Of a DNA stretch of 64,000 bases, positions 1-13,345 are shown piece after piece. Positions within the stretch are counted from its first letter, which is position 1. Each line of letters opens with the position of its first letter. The notes beneath the pieces were generated by a model, which was given only the letters and a program-made list of their open reading frames with translations, had not been told where the DNA came from and did not search any database. Source of the stretch: Calliopum simillimum (taxonomy: Eukaryota; Arthropoda; Insecta; Diptera; Lauxaniidae). Made by a program: the position numbers and the translations under genes. The DNA lies in contig OX638369.1 of NCBI GenBank assembly GCA_951812925.1, positions 18,939,329-19,003,328 on the forward strand, given 5' to 3'.

Positions 1-2257
1 TTGTGCAAAAGTCTAAAAAACCCCAGTAAAAAAAAGATACTAACCGAGAAAACCGATGGATAAATAACGGAGTTATAATCAATTAAGTGAAAATACCCAA
101 AGTCAAATTTTACTCTATTTTTGTAATTTTCCTTGCATAAGGGTACAATTTTGAAATTTCTTTTTTCCGATTCAACTGATTCATATTTTTTTTTGATTAG
201 GTGAACCATCATTAGTAAAAAAAATTATTTTAATATTTCGCTCGTGTAGTTTTGCCGTATTAGAAAAAAAACAATAATTTGAGGTGTCACTTATTTTCAA
301 CTGATCTTTAAAGAGAACGTCATACTCTACTCCTTATCTGATGATCTCATTGAAAAGGCAAATAAATTGCCTTTTTAACATTGGATCATTTGTTGATATC
401 AGATGAAAACTAGCCAATCTATAGTAAACCAAATTTCAAATTTAAAGCAAATTTTGATGATTTTCAGAATCTTTCTTTAACGCCGTTAACATTTTCTTGT
501 TCGAAAAAAGAGAAAAAGTCAAGTTTTATTACTTTTGTCATTTATATATTTTATTACAAAAATTTTAAGTTAATACGGGCCAAGATCGAATGAAAAATGA
601 CAGCTCTATTCGAGATTTAGTGAGTGAACCTACCTACCCTTATTACCTTTTGTTGTCTTATATGTTAAGCTGGCTTTACTGGTTTACGAGATATATGTGA
701 TTTTATGAGATCATATTTTTCCCCCCTTCAAAAACAGGAAAAGGGGGATTTCTCGAAAACGTCTCCGTAGAAAAATAAAATAAAATTATTTTCGGAATCA
801 GGGAGTAATTTTACATTAGAATTTGATAGTGGCACTCAGATCACAGAAAAAAATAATTAATTTGTAAAATAGTGTTATCGAAAAACATAAAAAAAACTGA
901 CTTCCGGAAAATAAGTTTTTATTTTAGAGCAATGAGTGCAAGAGCAAATAATTCTTTGATAAGTACCAACATTTTTATGGTTTTTAAGAAATGTTTGCAA
1001 ACGGTACAAACACCAACTATTGACATTCGACCGTCATTCAGGCCCCGCGGGGACTTGATTTTGATCCAAACTAAGCATAACTTCTTTCTCACAAAACTTT
1101 TCTCTCAAATAATCATCACTGCAATTTTAATCACCCCATTTTTCCCACTATTTCGAAAATGCGTTACTAAATAGCGCACTTCTAGTACCTAATTTCAATT
1201 TAAATTTAAGCATATAATTTGTTAATAACCGAAAATGTCTTAAATTATAATCCCTGTGTCTTTCCACAAACCATACACTTCAAAAATTAGCGCTTTCATC
1301 TCTCACAAAAGCCAATTTGACTTAGGTTTTTAATCTTTCGACTTAACACAGCACTTTAACCTTAAACTTTATCGTAATGTTGATTTTTATATTTTCTTTA
1401 CGTAGTTTTCCCTTATGTGTTCTGTCTCTCTCTTGCCCTCTTTTTCTCTTACTCAATTTTTTTTTCGTGCTTGCTCACTTTAACATCTTTTACTCTTCAA
1501 TTCTTCACTTGTTCACATCACAGAAATGAATCTCAATCTGTTGTAAACAATTTAAGTTGATGTGCTCGTAACGTGTAAAACGTATATGTATTTACTTATA
1601 TGTATGTGTATTTTGTGTGTATGTGAATATGTGTGCATAAATGTGATGGCCCTTGGGGGGCAATGAATTATGTACTTTCGATTTATTTATCAAAATCGTA
1701 GCAAACACATGTTGATTGTTCAATTGCACTCATTCATATGAATTCTATAGAACAATTATTCTGAAATGGGTTTCTTGGAAAAAATCTGTTCAGAAACCTT
1801 CACAGAACAGTTATGTAGCACAGAAAATATAAATTTTCTCTCATAAGAAAAACTTCTAGACCACAAAATGCTTTCAAACGTGCGATTTTTTTGATATCAA
1901 ACAAAAATTTTGTAGTTTGTGTGTTAATAAGCGAAATGTCTCTCAATACATTAATTTCTAAATGAAACATCCATAAATGAACTGAAACTTTTGCATGTAA
2001 CTTGTGCTAAAACTTTGTCCGTTTCCAAATGCAGTCCATGCAAAATAACCGTAACTTAGGTAAATTTAAAAATAATATTTCCGCTTTCTAATGTTGTTAC
2101 TGCTGCCACTTCCGCTTACTACTGCATATGAAATACACAATATAAGAAAAGTATAAAAGTTCAATAAATAGAGAACCAAAACTTTTGTTACGCGAAAAAA
2201 AGATATTTAAAACATATTTTCCACTCTTCAAAGTTTCTGGCAATAACTACAAACGAT

Positions 2258-2375
2258 GCAAAACAGCAGCCAGCAACAGCAAACAACAAACAACAACAAA
2301 TAACAATAACAGCAAATTAGCAGCAACGTATTTTTTGGACAAAGTTTTGTCAGTCAGCAACAGCAGCAATCAGTA
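2258..2375 (+). repeat. CAA/CAG-rich low-complexity tract
   Basis: Imperfect run of CAA, CAG and AAC triplets, typical of dipteran intergenic or untranslated DNA. The open frames across it are by-products of the triplet composition. Confidence 0.7.
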
Positions 2376-2881
2376 GCAACATAATCAGCCATATTCAATT
2401 TCATGAAGCTTTTAATTTTAATTACAGCCAATTAAAGTGAATGACTATAAAATGCACCACTACGTATGGAAGAAGCTGCCATACTTAGATGCTCTGAAGA
2501 AGAAGAAGAAATCGCTGTATGAATAAGTTCGAAAATGAGTGAGCAGCATCAAAAATGGTTTCGCTTCCACATCCGCTTCCTTTCCTCTACACTCGCTTTA
2601 GAGAGCATGGCTATTGTTCCGGGTGGTGTGCTCAATGTTATTGCTACTGCTATCAGTCTAAATGTCTATCTTTCGTTTGTTTTGCTTGAGGCACTTCTTC
2701 TTCTGCTACTACTATCACCACCACTACTACTACTACTTTTACTACTTTTTATTTTTAATGCCCGCGGCTTTTGGGGTTTGAGTTCAACTCAGTGCAGCGC
2801 AGTTACAGTACAGGAAGTCAAACAAATTCGAACTTTGTGTGCAAAAGTTAAATAGAATTTCATTTGTTTAAACGTATGCGC

Positions 2882-2903
2882 CGCCACCGCATATGCAGTG
2901 GCG
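2882..2903. repeat. Short GC-rich palindrome centred on CATATG
   Basis: Twenty-two bases read CGCCAC, a central CGCATATGCA, then GTGGCG. Ten of eleven base pairs match. The centre contains an E-box-like CATATG. It lies about 30 bp after a GC-richer block in otherwise AT-rich DNA. It could be a dimeric transcription-factor site; function is not shown. Confidence 0.4.
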
Positions 2904-4402
2904 TCGACATAAGGGGGTAAAAGTTTTGTTGGATGAAACACAATTCATGATATCCAAATTTAAAGAACTGAAAAATTCATTATGACAAATTACACTTCAA
3001 ATTCATAATTTGATGGTGTTATTGGAAGTTAAGAAGCAGTAAGACCGTATAGAGAAGGTTTCATAAGAACCCAATAATTTTGTTAATTAAAATTTGTTTC
3101 CGCTCAAACTGACAAATTTTCCTTTTGTATTGAAAACTCGCAACAAAGAGTTGCAATTTGAATGTTGTTACTTGATTTGCTTATCATCCGCAAGACCGTC
3201 TACAGATGGTCTTTCATCTAATGAACTTGGCGTCCTATCGAAAGTACATCAACGGATTTTGACTTCATATTTGTACAACAGAGACCAATATTTTCATTAT
3301 GGAGAACCTGCTCTTACTACCTTGCCTCTGCAAGGGTTAAAGCAAATTTTTAAAAATGCTGGAAACGCCACTGCTTCCGCACAGTATACTAGCGACCGAG
3401 TTTAAGTAGTTTGTTCAAATATATCTAAGTATGTTGATGTTGTAAAAGTAGGCACATTAATTAAGAACAGCATTTGAAAAGCAGCATTTAATTTTAGTAA
3501 ATGACTTTTAATTTAAGGATTTAAGTTTTGCATTAAATTACTCAGTATCAATGTTGCTCATAGGCAAAATAATATTTATGTTAACAACTTTATTCAAGTT
3601 ATAGTAAAGAATATCAAAAAAAAACTACTATTCTTCGGCTTACCGGAAATATGCCTTCCAGTTTTGGATTATGTTCAATATGTTCTTTACAAACGATCCA
3701 GTATAGCGACGAAAAGTGCAATCCTCTATGTTTCAATGAGCCCCTAAAGGTTACAATTTTCTGAACAATATAGTCAGGCAGAAACTCCAATGGTGGAGAG
3801 TAACCTATCGAATATTTCTGTCATTCTTTTGGTCATAATATCAATATCATAATTTCAATATAACTCTACATCAAGCTAATGATCTACCTAGAATTTAGAT
3901 TAAGACTATAGCATCCACGAATTTCCACAAAGAGCTGATCTAATAGTCAGTTCGGAAGATCCAGCAAGCTATGTTCTCTGGCGATTTATTGACTCTCGTG
4001 ACATGGGAAAGTCTTTGTACAGACTTAGCCACTACTATCAGTTTAGTTCCGACCAGCCTAAGACTGTCAACAACAAGCTGTATTATTGGCAGACTACTGA
4101 CTTCAATTTAGCTCCGTCCAGACTCAGACTGTCCGGGACAATAACTCACTATGGAATATAGGAAGGCATCTCCAAGATTTAGAGACTTAAGATGAATTTT
4201 TTCTAGCCCCATCACCATATAGGTTAAGTTACTTTTAGAGATCACTGGAACAATTTCCCGTTTCCTCCAAAAATTACATGTATTCTCAATTTAACTGACA
4301 ATTGATAATGGAAACTACTATTTCTAGAAAATGCGTTTTGAAGGCTGTGAGGAGTGGGTCAACACCCAATTTTTCCTGAAAATTTTTTCCATAGTGCCAA
4401 TT

Positions 4403-4668
4403 ACATATCGTCACTCTTAGGCCAGATTCACGAAAGTGAAAATTATTGATTTTTAGTTATTGCCATTTGAAATTTTTAAAAATATTAAAATTTTATGAAA
4501 ATTCTGCTCTTTTGGTTTAAAAATTAAGCATTTGTTGTTAAACTACTTCAGATATCGCTTTCATACTTCTGGCATATCTTTATTGAACTATTTCGTAAAA
4601 GAAACCACATTAGTCCAAAACTGAAAAATTTGCACTTTCGTGAATCTGGCCTAAGAGTGACGATATGT
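4403..4668. mobile_element. MITE with about 35 bp terminal inverted repeats
   Basis: The left end (ACATATCGTCACTCTTAGGC, continuing through CAGATTCACGAAAGTG to about 4438) is the reverse complement of the right end at about 4634-4668. The match is essentially perfect over some 35 bp. The 266 bp unit has an AT-rich core without an open frame, as expected of a non-autonomous DNA transposon. No clear target duplication was identified, so the superfamily is open. Confidence 0.7.
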
Positions 4669-5164
4669 GCCAAATTTTATTCACCTGAGTCAAATATTTC
4701 CAGAGATACGACAAATTTTGTGTGGAGAGGGCGTGCCACTGCCCATCTTACAGCAATTGAACAACAGTAATTTATCGTTGCTAGCCTTATATTGGCAATA
4801 GTTCTTACATCACTTCTTCATTTTTGCCTCCGAGTGTGCCTTCGGGTACAAAATCATTAGTTGGCATAGTTTCAACGGAGCCATACGAGCTGCGAAGACG
4901 ATGAAAGGAGTGATGGACCAAATGAGGTCATCACGGCCGACCTTTGACTGAAAGTGCACGTGGTAATAAACATAGTAAGACTTTCCGAAGTGGTGTATAT
5001 CATGGACGTGAAATTTTAGTCTGGATATATGAAGTTCAAGTGCTGCCAAAGCGATATATTACTTTATGTTCAAACTCTCACGAATATTTTAAATACTCAT
5101 TTCTTCAGTATACGTTTTTATTTGTCATCTCTGTTTTCAAATTTAAAATTTTTCCAACTTAAAT

Positions 5165-7770
5165 CTTTCTATTTAGGGTGGACAAACAAATAGAAATGGT
5201 GGACAAATAAATAGAAATAGTGGACAAACATGTATATTTTTTGGTCAGTCATTTAGAAAAAGTATAGTCAGTTTACCGACTTTTTGGTGGCAGGTTCATG
5301 GAACCGTAAGAAGTTGTTTACTGAGTTTCCTTTTAAACGAGGGTTAATAAACGAAAACAAATGGGGGACAAACATGTACAGTTCTAATGAAACGAAAAAT
5401 TTTCTTGATGATGTGGAATTGATGCCATTATGTTTAAAAAATTAAACCGGTCAAACAACCGATTATTATAGCACATAGTACGTATGACATTATTTTTGCC
5501 TCGTAATGGTACTTAGGCTCTTTGGTACGGCCACTCCTCAATTCTTTGAAATAAGTTATTTAATTTTTCACGACTTTTTGGTGCCAGATTTAAAGACCCA
5601 AAAGAATTTATTGTGTGGACAGACAAAAATAAGTGATGGCAAACATGGATGTAGGTATAAGACCCCAAAAAACAAAAAGAAAGATAAGGAAAAACAAACA
5701 TAGACAATTCCCGGGCAATGCTTTTGAAAAGTTTTTTAATTGTACATGGTCCAGTATATTAAGAAATTTCTTCCAGATCATAAATGATTGAATAACTTCG
5801 AAAAGTTTTCTTTTAAAATTTTTAATTTCTTTAAAATTTAATAAAATATTATGCATGTGCGTGTTTTCAAAAGAAAATTGTTATTTCTTATTTTGATACC
5901 TTGTGTTTTCTGCGTTTTTTAATAAAACTTTATACAAAACACATCATCTGCTAATGTCGCACATCTGTTATTGTGGACCATATTAAAATATGTCTCCACT
6001 TGATTACGCCATCTACTTTAAAAGCAGCGAAGACAGTGACATCGAACCCATTAAAAGCAACACACATCTGGTGCTTTCAAAATGAAACCTTTTATTTGCT
6101 GCTACAACCGCTCCTTTAACTACGCTGGAGGAGCTAAATATGGCGGAAGGGGCGGATGCAATGTCAAGAATGTCAATTGAGTGCGTATGTGCGCGACACA
6201 TGAAACATTTACCATAAACCTATTGAAAAAGGAAAAGGCCTGAATGCGAATGGCTTACTTTTGTCATATCATACTCACACTCTTATGTTTTTGCGTATGT
6301 ATTACACATTGGTATTTGCATGAATGTAAAGGTGTTGCTTTCAAAAGAATGTTTACCTTTAAATTTCAATACTTAGTGGTTTTAGTGTTGTAGAGGAATT
6401 TTTGTTTTTTTTTTTGGAGTCGAATATTTAATTTATATTCCAATATTTGAAATAAAACTTCCGTGTGCACATTTTGAAGGATTTCGTGAGAAACTTCTGC
6501 GCTCGTAATAAACTTCTTCAAAAAACTATGCGTCTAATATAAAAACAAAGCTTTCGCCAAAGGACAGAAACATTCACATTTGAAAAATTTTTGTTTCTCA
6601 AAATCAAATCTTTATGTCTTTCGGCGGTAGCTAGGTCTTAATTTAAGACCTCTCGTTTCTAAAGGTAGTTTTCTTACAATTTTCTATAGAATTTGTTTTT
6701 GCTATACGCCTTTCGTTTTGTTTTTGCCCGAACAATTTGACCCACCTTAGTGTCCATATTTGTCCACAATTTTTTTCTGTTTGTTCACACAAAAGATGTT
6801 AAAAATATTTGCGCAAAAAATTTGGCAAGAAATAAAAATTTTTTTCAAAAAATTGTCCAAGAAATATCCATGTTTGTCCACCACATAATTTTGTGTGTTC
6901 ACTCTGGTTGGACAAATTTTCAGTACGGCGCCAAAAGTTTGAGAAAATTTAAAAAACTCATTCCAAAATATTGTCAAAAGGAAAAGCTATATTCGTCCGC
7001 AGTTTCTATTTGTTTGTCCAGGCTTGTTTCGAAAGACATTACAAAAATAAATGCATTCGAGTTCTTAAATCTGGAGTCAAATACAAGACATTATAATCCT
7101 AATACAAAGAATTGACTAAGAACTGTCGATGTTAGTCAACCATTAAATTTTGTTTGTCCACACATATTTCAGAAGATGTATAAGAAATTAGTTCTTTCAG
7201 TTTCATTAAACTGCCACCAAAAAAGTCGGGATGGACAAAATATAATTTGCTCCAAAAAATTCTCCAAGAAATGTACACGTTTGTCCACCATTCATTTTCA
7301 TTTCTCCAGCCTTGTTTCATAAAAACGGAATTATTTAAAATTTACAAAGTGGGTTGACTACCAAAACCAAAGATTGGACAATCATGGACATTTGATTCAA
7401 TGTATTAAAATATATAAACATGGAAAATTCTGACATTGAAGTGACTTTCAACCAAACGAACACAAATAAATAGTGGACAAACATGGGCCTTCGAAATTCA
7501 TACAAAATTTGCGATTGAATAAAGTTTTTTGGACAATCAAATAGAAAAGTGTGGACAAACATAAATATTCCTTGGACAAAACTTTGGGATACGATTTTTA
7601 AGTTTCCCCGACACTTGGCGCTAGCTTGAAGCTTCTGGAAAATTTATTTTTTGAAAAGTTTCAGAGCTTAATGTGGTCAAGCGTAAAGAACTGGGGACAA
7701 ACAAAAAAATTCTTTATCGCAATTTTTGTCGCTTATTCATGGAACCAGCTTGAATCATAATTTGCAAGTA
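5165..7770. repeat. Field of degenerate GTGGACAAACATG / TTTGTCCAC motifs
   Basis: The motif GTGGACAAACATG, or its complement with TTTGTCCAC, recurs many times at 5175-5240, 5360-5650, 6750-7160, 7260-7300 and 7350-7700. Copies are separated by AT-rich filler that often contains AAATAGAAA or AAGAAAT(G/A)T. Some copies occur on each strand, so the field looks like a decayed minisatellite or several decayed copies of an internally repetitive transposon. Predicted short ORFs here are low-complexity and not credible. Confidence 0.5.
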
Positions 7771-7841
7771 AATATTTATAGCATAACTATATATTTTCAG
7801 AAGTATTTTTTCCTAGTTTAGAAAATTCGAATGTATTGAAT

Positions 7842-8183
7842 ATTTTTAGTACTTTTTGGACACTTTTAGTACTTTTTTTTCCTGTTTTGGTACAAAATAG
7901 AAAAGATCGTTAATCATCTCTGGTATAATTCGAGCGAAATATAAACAAAGCAAAAAACATGAAGTCAGCGCTATGTTTTCTGTCTTTCTCTTTGTGCTTT
8001 ATCCCTTTTTCAGATCTATGAGACCGTGTATTTTGTTGTTGTTAATATTGAAAAATTTGTATTTAATTTTACCTGGATTAAAATCAAAATATTAACTTAA
8101 TTTTAGCTTTGTTAAAGTCGTACTCCATTTTTAACATAGTAAAAAAAGATGGACAAGTTTTCGTCTTGCATATTAATATATAG
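7842..8183 (+). repeat. Dispersed repeat family E, copy 1 (about 340 bp)
   Basis: It begins with TTTTTAGTACTTTTTGGAC and ends with AGATGGACAAGTTT followed by TATTAATATATAG. The middle holds GTATTTTGTTGTTGTTAATA and a run ending AAAATATTAAC. Two further copies lie at 11801-12123 (same strand) and 26750-27126 (opposite strand). No ORF or clear inverted termini were found. It is probably a non-autonomous mobile element; strand assignment is arbitrary. Confidence 0.7.
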
Positions 8184-9555
8184 ATTTGTTTGACGTGCTT
8201 TAATTTTGATGTCAAAAGTTGTACCTAATTATGTGTGAGTTAAAAAACCGCATACTGAATATCATCAACAATTTCGCTTTCTCAATTGAACTTCTTTGAG
8301 TTGTCACATTGAAATTGACACAATCTAGAGATACAATTGAAAAATAAACACATATACACAACAGAAGATACTTTACGCACTCATGCAAAATAGAATGTGC
8401 TACTAACAAAAAATGCGACTAAATTAAACGATATACATTTAGTGCCAATATTGGGAATATTTTCTTTTTTCACGTTTTTTTTTCGATATTTTTTTGTGAT
8501 TTTTGACATTGAACGATTTGCTTATCTCTGTTGCAAATGTCACTACATCGAATTTCCCACACATTAGCGAGTTATATGCACCTTTAACATGTACGGTAGT
8601 TATAACGCAAGCGATTTAAGCCCATTCATTCGATATTTAGAAAGGAAATCGAAATGAAATGAAAAAAAAATGAAAAATTTAAATGCTGTTCCCGCTTTAA
8701 GAGCTGTCAGTTAAAGTTAAAAACTCATGGCAGTTTAGTTGACAAGGTGGCACAAATTCAAAATTTTTGTTGATTTTATTTCGAGAATGAAATAAGTAAC
8801 AAGTATGAGAACATTTTGGTGCTGTTTACCGATGCTTCTAAGTATTATATTACTTAGTAGGATAATACTTAGTAGCAGCAATATTACGATTCAGTTGATT
8901 ACGATTCTTTGAAAGGTACATCCTAACAGACATATCGCCTGAAAGTGATATCAGAGTTGAGGTTGTCTCATCTTACAGAGTATTGGCCAGTGACAGCTTC
9001 AGTTTAAGAGTTCAAGCAAAGTTAATCGTTATAACGTAATAGCAGCAACAACAAGTATCCTGTACCTGTATGTGGATTTTCCAAGAGCACAATGTTGGTT
9101 TTCATTTTCATTTGCTGTTAATGGCATCAGTTGACAGTAACGATGACGCTGATGTTGATGCTTCACTGACGACGATGACGATGATGATGCTACCTACCTA
9201 CCGATGGTGTCAATGACAACATCAAAGATGTTGGTGTCTATTGATTTGACGATAATAAGTACGTTTGTATATAGGTACATTGTGTATGTATTTACAATAT
9301 AGACAAACGAAAGTACACGTATAATGTTTTTTCTCATTAATAAGCATCCAGTCAAATAGGCAATACGTGTTTATTAAGGTGTATCAAATTAAGCCTTGAT
9401 ATTTATGTGAATATGTATGTATCACTTCTTGGAATTTCATAGTTTGAATGTTTTGTTTTTTTTTTTTTTTTTTTGAGATTTACTTGCAATATAAAAAAAT
9501 TTTACTTTTAATTATTGTATTTGAGTTTAATAGAAATACGTGGTATCAATATAAA

Positions 9556-10427
9556 ACTAGTAAGGGTGTAAAATTTGGCCTGGCCAAACATTAAATACCC
9601 TACACTGCAGTATTTTTAAAATTTTTGTTCAGAGCTTGCATTTATAGGTTTAAATGTCTGAGTGAAAAATGTTTTCAGCATAGTGTTTTGAAGCTTTTGC
9701 TTATATAGGAGGTGCCACGCCCTCTTGTCCGAGTTCCTCTAGTTTTAGCTTAGAGCGTGCATTTATAGTCTTTAGTATTTGAGTTAAATTTGGTTCGAAT
9801 ATCTCAAAAATCGCTTTCAGTATAGCGTTTTGAAGCTTTTGCTTATATGGGAGGTGCCACGCCCCCTTGTCCGATTTCACCCAATTTTTGTTGAGAGCTT
9901 TCATTTATAGTTCTTAGTGTTTGAGTTAAATTTGGTTCAAATATCTCAAAAACCGCTATCAGTATAGCGTTTTGAAACTTTTGCTTATATGGGAGGTGCC
10001 ACGCCCTTTTTTCCGAGTTTGCTCAGTTTTTTCTCAGAGCTTGCGCTTACAATTTCTGGTATTTATGTGTATTTTGGTTGCATTGCCGTGAAAAATACTC
10101 CTAAAATTGCATTTTGAATATATTTTTTGTATGGGCGGTAGGCGTGTCCGTTAACCGATTTTGCTCATTTTCAATCTCCCGAGCTATCTTTGATGACGAA
10201 AGCAGGGTACCAAATTTCATTGAATAATCTTGCTTAGTTTTCCCAAAAAGTGTATTTCCACACACATCACCCAGCCAGCCAGCCAGACAGACGGACATGG
10301 CTATATCGACTCAGGAGGTGACGCTGATCAAGAATATATATACTTTTCTATACCTGCCACGCCTCCTTCTCTGCGTTACAAACGGAAGGACAAAGTGAAT
10401 ATACCCTGGGTGTAGGGTATAAAAAAA
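9556..10427 (+). mobile_element. DINE-1/Helentron-like element, copy A1 (full-length type)
   Basis: The unit starts ACTAGTAAGGGTGTAA followed by the palindrome GGCCTGGCC and ends with TGTAGGGTATAAAA. Inside are three to four tandem units of about 125 bp, each with TATGGGAGGTGCCACGCCC and TTGTCCGA. A CCAGCCAGCCAGACAGACGG tract follows, then the conserved core ATGGCTATATCGACTCAGGA and an ATATATATA tract. The tract-core-TA arrangement matches the 'mini-me' module described in Diptera, and the GTGCCACGCCC repeats resemble Drosophila DINE-1/INE-1. Family assignment is from memory of those sequences. It has no coding capacity. Confidence 0.75.
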
Positions 10428-10696
10428 TGTTGATATGATGTTATCAAAATGTTTGTACATAAATATTGTAACATAAGAGGTATGTATGTATATAAAAAAT
10501 CAAATTAAGATTTGTAAAGATTATTTGTGAAGTTATAAATGTCGACGAAATCATTGAGCTAAGAAAATTATATATATTGTTTTCATTTTTTTGGCTATGC
10601 TCATACTTTATACAGGAATTAATTTTTATACATCTTAAATGTGATTGGCCTTTTCAGGATGATATCCCAAGAAAAAAAGCTTTTATTTAAGTTTAT

Positions 10697-10925
10697 CAGG
10701 CATGTTCTCAATTCCAATTTCGATTGAAGCCAAAATGGAATCAGTCTTAAGTTGCTTTGCGTTTCGAAAAGCAAAATGGAATCGGAATTTTATTGTAATT
10801 AATAAAATTGGCTACTGGTTTCTATCCGACTTAATTCCGACTTGGTGTTTTATATCGAAACGCAGAGCAACTTTAGATTGATTCTATTTCGACTCCGATC
10901 AAAATTGGAATTGAAAACATGCCTG
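10697..10925. mobile_element. Palindromic MITE (229 bp) with about 70 bp arms
   Basis: The left arm starts CAGGCATGTTCTCAATTCCA and the right arm ends with its reverse complement (GGAATTGAAAACATGCCTG). The arms match over about 70 bp with scattered substitutions. The flanks read TTTAT and TATAT, consistent with a TA or TAT target duplication and so with a Tc1/mariner- or PIF-type origin. There is no ORF. Confidence 0.75.
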
Positions 10926-11090
10926 TATATTTCACCATGTTAAATTTGATATAATTTAGAGTATATTTGATGGACTCAAATGCTATTAGGTACCAAATTT
11001 GAATATGGAATTTATTTCTCGGTAAATTCTGTAGTTTTGGACATATTATATAAAAAAAAATATAACGATGTAATTATTAAATTAAATTAA

Positions 11091-11602
11091 ACTAGTAAGG
11101 GTGTAACTTTTGGCCTGGCCAAAAAGAAACACCCTACACTGCAGTATTTTAAAAATTTTGCTTGTATGGGAGGTGCCACGCCCTCTTGTCCGAATTCGCT
11201 CAGTTTTTTTTCAGAGCTTGCGCTTACAATATGTAGTATTTATGTGTATTTTGGTTGCATTGTCGTGAAAAATACTCCTAAAATTGCATTTTGAATATAT
11301 TTTTTGTATGGGCGGTAGGCGTGTCCGTAAACCGATTTTGCTCATTTTCAATCCCCCGAGCTATCTTTGACAATGAAGGCAGTGTATCAAATTTCATTGA
11401 GTTATGTTGCTCAATTTTCCCAAAAAGTTTATTTCAACACACAGCCAGCCAGCCAGCCAGCCAGACAGACGGACATGGCTATATCGACTCAGGAGGTGAC
11501 GCTGATCAAGAATATATATACTTTTCAATATCTGCCACGCTTCCTTCTCTGCGTTACAAACGGAAGGACAAAGTGAATATACCTGGGTGTAGGGTATAAA
11601 AA
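11091..11602 (+). mobile_element. DINE-1/Helentron-like element, copy A2 (short form)
   Basis: Same ends and mini-me core as copy A1, with one GTGCCACGCCC unit instead of three or more, giving about 512 bp. The internal tandem units therefore vary in number between copies. The CAGC tract is four CCAG repeats long. No coding capacity. Confidence 0.75.
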
Positions 11603-11800
11603 TGTACATTTAAAGAGAATTTTCGGTTTTGAAACTGGTATAGAGACCATCGAATGTTTCATGATATTGAACAAATTTTAGAAACCAAAACCTTTGAGAA
11701 TCAAAATTCTGAAAAACTTAAATTTGTCCATACAAATTTTTAATTATACTTGAATCGCCATTGGTCAAAATTTCACCACAAATGTTTTATATACATTCTG

Positions 11801-12123
11801 TTACTTTTTGGACAGTTTGAGTACTTTTTTTGCTGTTTGGTACAAAATAGCAAAACTGATTTATCATCTCTGGTACAATGACAAATGTGAAATGTGCTAT
11901 ATCCTCTTTTCTGTTCTGTGTGACCATGTATTTTGTTGTTGTTAATATTGAAAAATTTGTATTAAATTTTAGCTGGGTTAAAGTCAAAATATTAACATGA
12001 TTTTAACTTTGTGCATATCTACACACAAATACCTTTGTAATGGTGTATAATTTAAAGTCGTACTGAATTTCTAACATGGTAGAAAAAGATGGACAAGTTT
12101 CTGATTTGCGTATTAATATATAG
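11801..12123 (+). repeat. Dispersed repeat family E, copy 2
   Basis: It matches copy 1 from ACTTTTTGGACAGTTTGAGT through TTGTTGTTAATATTGAAAAA to AGATGGACAAGTTT and TATTAATATATAG. An extra segment of about 45 bp with ACACACAAATACCTTTGTAA is present here and in copy 3 (as its complement) but absent from copy 1, so copy 1 is a deletion derivative. Confidence 0.7.
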
Positions 12124-12159
12124 ATATTGTGAGTTACTGAAAGATAGTGGTGAGAAAAA

Positions 12160-12500
12160 CTAGACTTTGTCTTGAGTCTTGGTAATATTTCGAGACCAAG
12201 ACCAGGACGCTAATATAATATAAAGACCAAGACTGCTATTGGTTTTGATCTTGGTCACGATGATCACCAATATCAAGACTGCTTTTCAGTCCAATAGTCA
12301 ATAGGTACGTGTGCCCCTTTCAAGCATAAAATCATCTCTAAATTCAAGATTTGGCATTTTAAAACCCATATGCTTTGAAAAATAAAGCATGAATACTTTA
12401 AGTACTCAACAATCTTTAGAGACCAATACCTAATATCAAAACCAATACTCTATGTCCAAGGCCAAGACTGCTATGATCTTTTTCATGATATTTTATTACA
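12160..12500. repeat. Degenerate AAGACCAAGACTGCTAT repeats
   Basis: Variants of AGACCAAGACTGCTAT and its complement (AGTCTTGGTAAT, GATCTTGGTC) recur at about 12170-12300 and 12415-12490. They look like a decayed tandem array. No gene is seen here. Confidence 0.4.
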
Positions 12501-13129
12501 GATCCGAATCCAGCGGCTGAACAAATCCATATAAAAAGTTAAGCAGATAAAATTTAAAAATAAAAGATTTTTTTATACAAATTTAGGAGCATCTCTAGTC
12601 TTGAAAATACTTCCGGGTCCATCAAAAAGAAATATGAACCAAATTTTACATGGTGCTTTTTTATATCAAAACGAAAATTGGTGAGCCAGGGAACGAAATT
12701 CCAACTTTAATTTTTTCCATATAAATCCTATCCCGTCTAATATTTACGCACAAAATGTACAATAGTCTGGAAGCCAATTCTAGGCAGCATTTATAACGTT
12801 CAAAACCTCTGAAATGTTCTATAAGTGAATAGTTTTTGCAAGACTCACAAGAGCCCATCAATGGAATCCTTATATGATATTCTACTTCCTATTGGCCTTT
12901 ATATTATTGCGATATGTGGTATTACCTCTAAATTGTGATTCATTCAAAATTACAAATATTTCTTACCTCTTTGAAAAGTTTTATTTTACTTTCTTGAAAT
13001 CTTCTGAACACACAATGCTTTTACGTTTATTTTATTGTTGCTTTTTAATACATATTATTATTAACATATATGTAATTTACTCGGTTTTTCATTTAATTGT
13101 CAATACTATAACCTTATAACACTGCAATC

Positions 13130-13345
13130 AAACCAATACTTAACTTCATTGCACTGTAAACAAACTGACACTGAATCGCTTTCCCATGCGTTACCACGAA
13201 ACTGCTTTACTTCCCTTACTTCTCTTCTTAACGTTGCGTTCAATTACTCGCTGAGTATGCATTCTCATTGCTTTCGGCTATAGAGTTAGCATTACATTAC
13301 CAACTGATCTCGTTGTTTCTTTCTACCTCATTTGTAAGGCACACT
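13130..13345. repeat. Dispersed repeat family F, copy near 13.2 kb
   Basis: The block with CACTGCAATCAAACC, a TGACACTGAATCGC-like part, TTACC.TGC and CTTTCGGCTATAGAGTTAGCAT is matched in order by 42445-42690 (CACTTCAATCAAACC, CACACTGATCTGCC, CTTTCGGTTGCAG). It ends near a GGGTGTACGCTAA-like sequence that corresponds to GGGTGCACTAAAGC in the other copy. The family also shares ATTGCAGTGCAG and GTGCACCCTGTGAC words with the 26.6-28.6 kb array on the opposite strand. No ORF. Confidence 0.45.

Larger units (their letters stand above)
1..4402. other. AT-rich DNA without a recognisable gene
   Basis: No open frame here resembles a known protein. The stretch holds TATGTA/TGTG-type microsatellite runs around 1585-1650, a CAA/CAG-rich run at 2258-2375 and a CTA/CTT-rich run at 2695-2752. 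The moderately GC-richer part (about 2450-2910) reads like fly promoter or 5' untranslated DNA, but no gene could be attached to it. Nothing else was supported. Confidence 0.6.

Noticed and set aside
2535..2855. 106-residue leucine-rich open frame on the + strand
   Set aside because: The leucine run comes from a CTA/CTT microsatellite, there is no domain resemblance, and the frame has no supporting splice or homology evidence.
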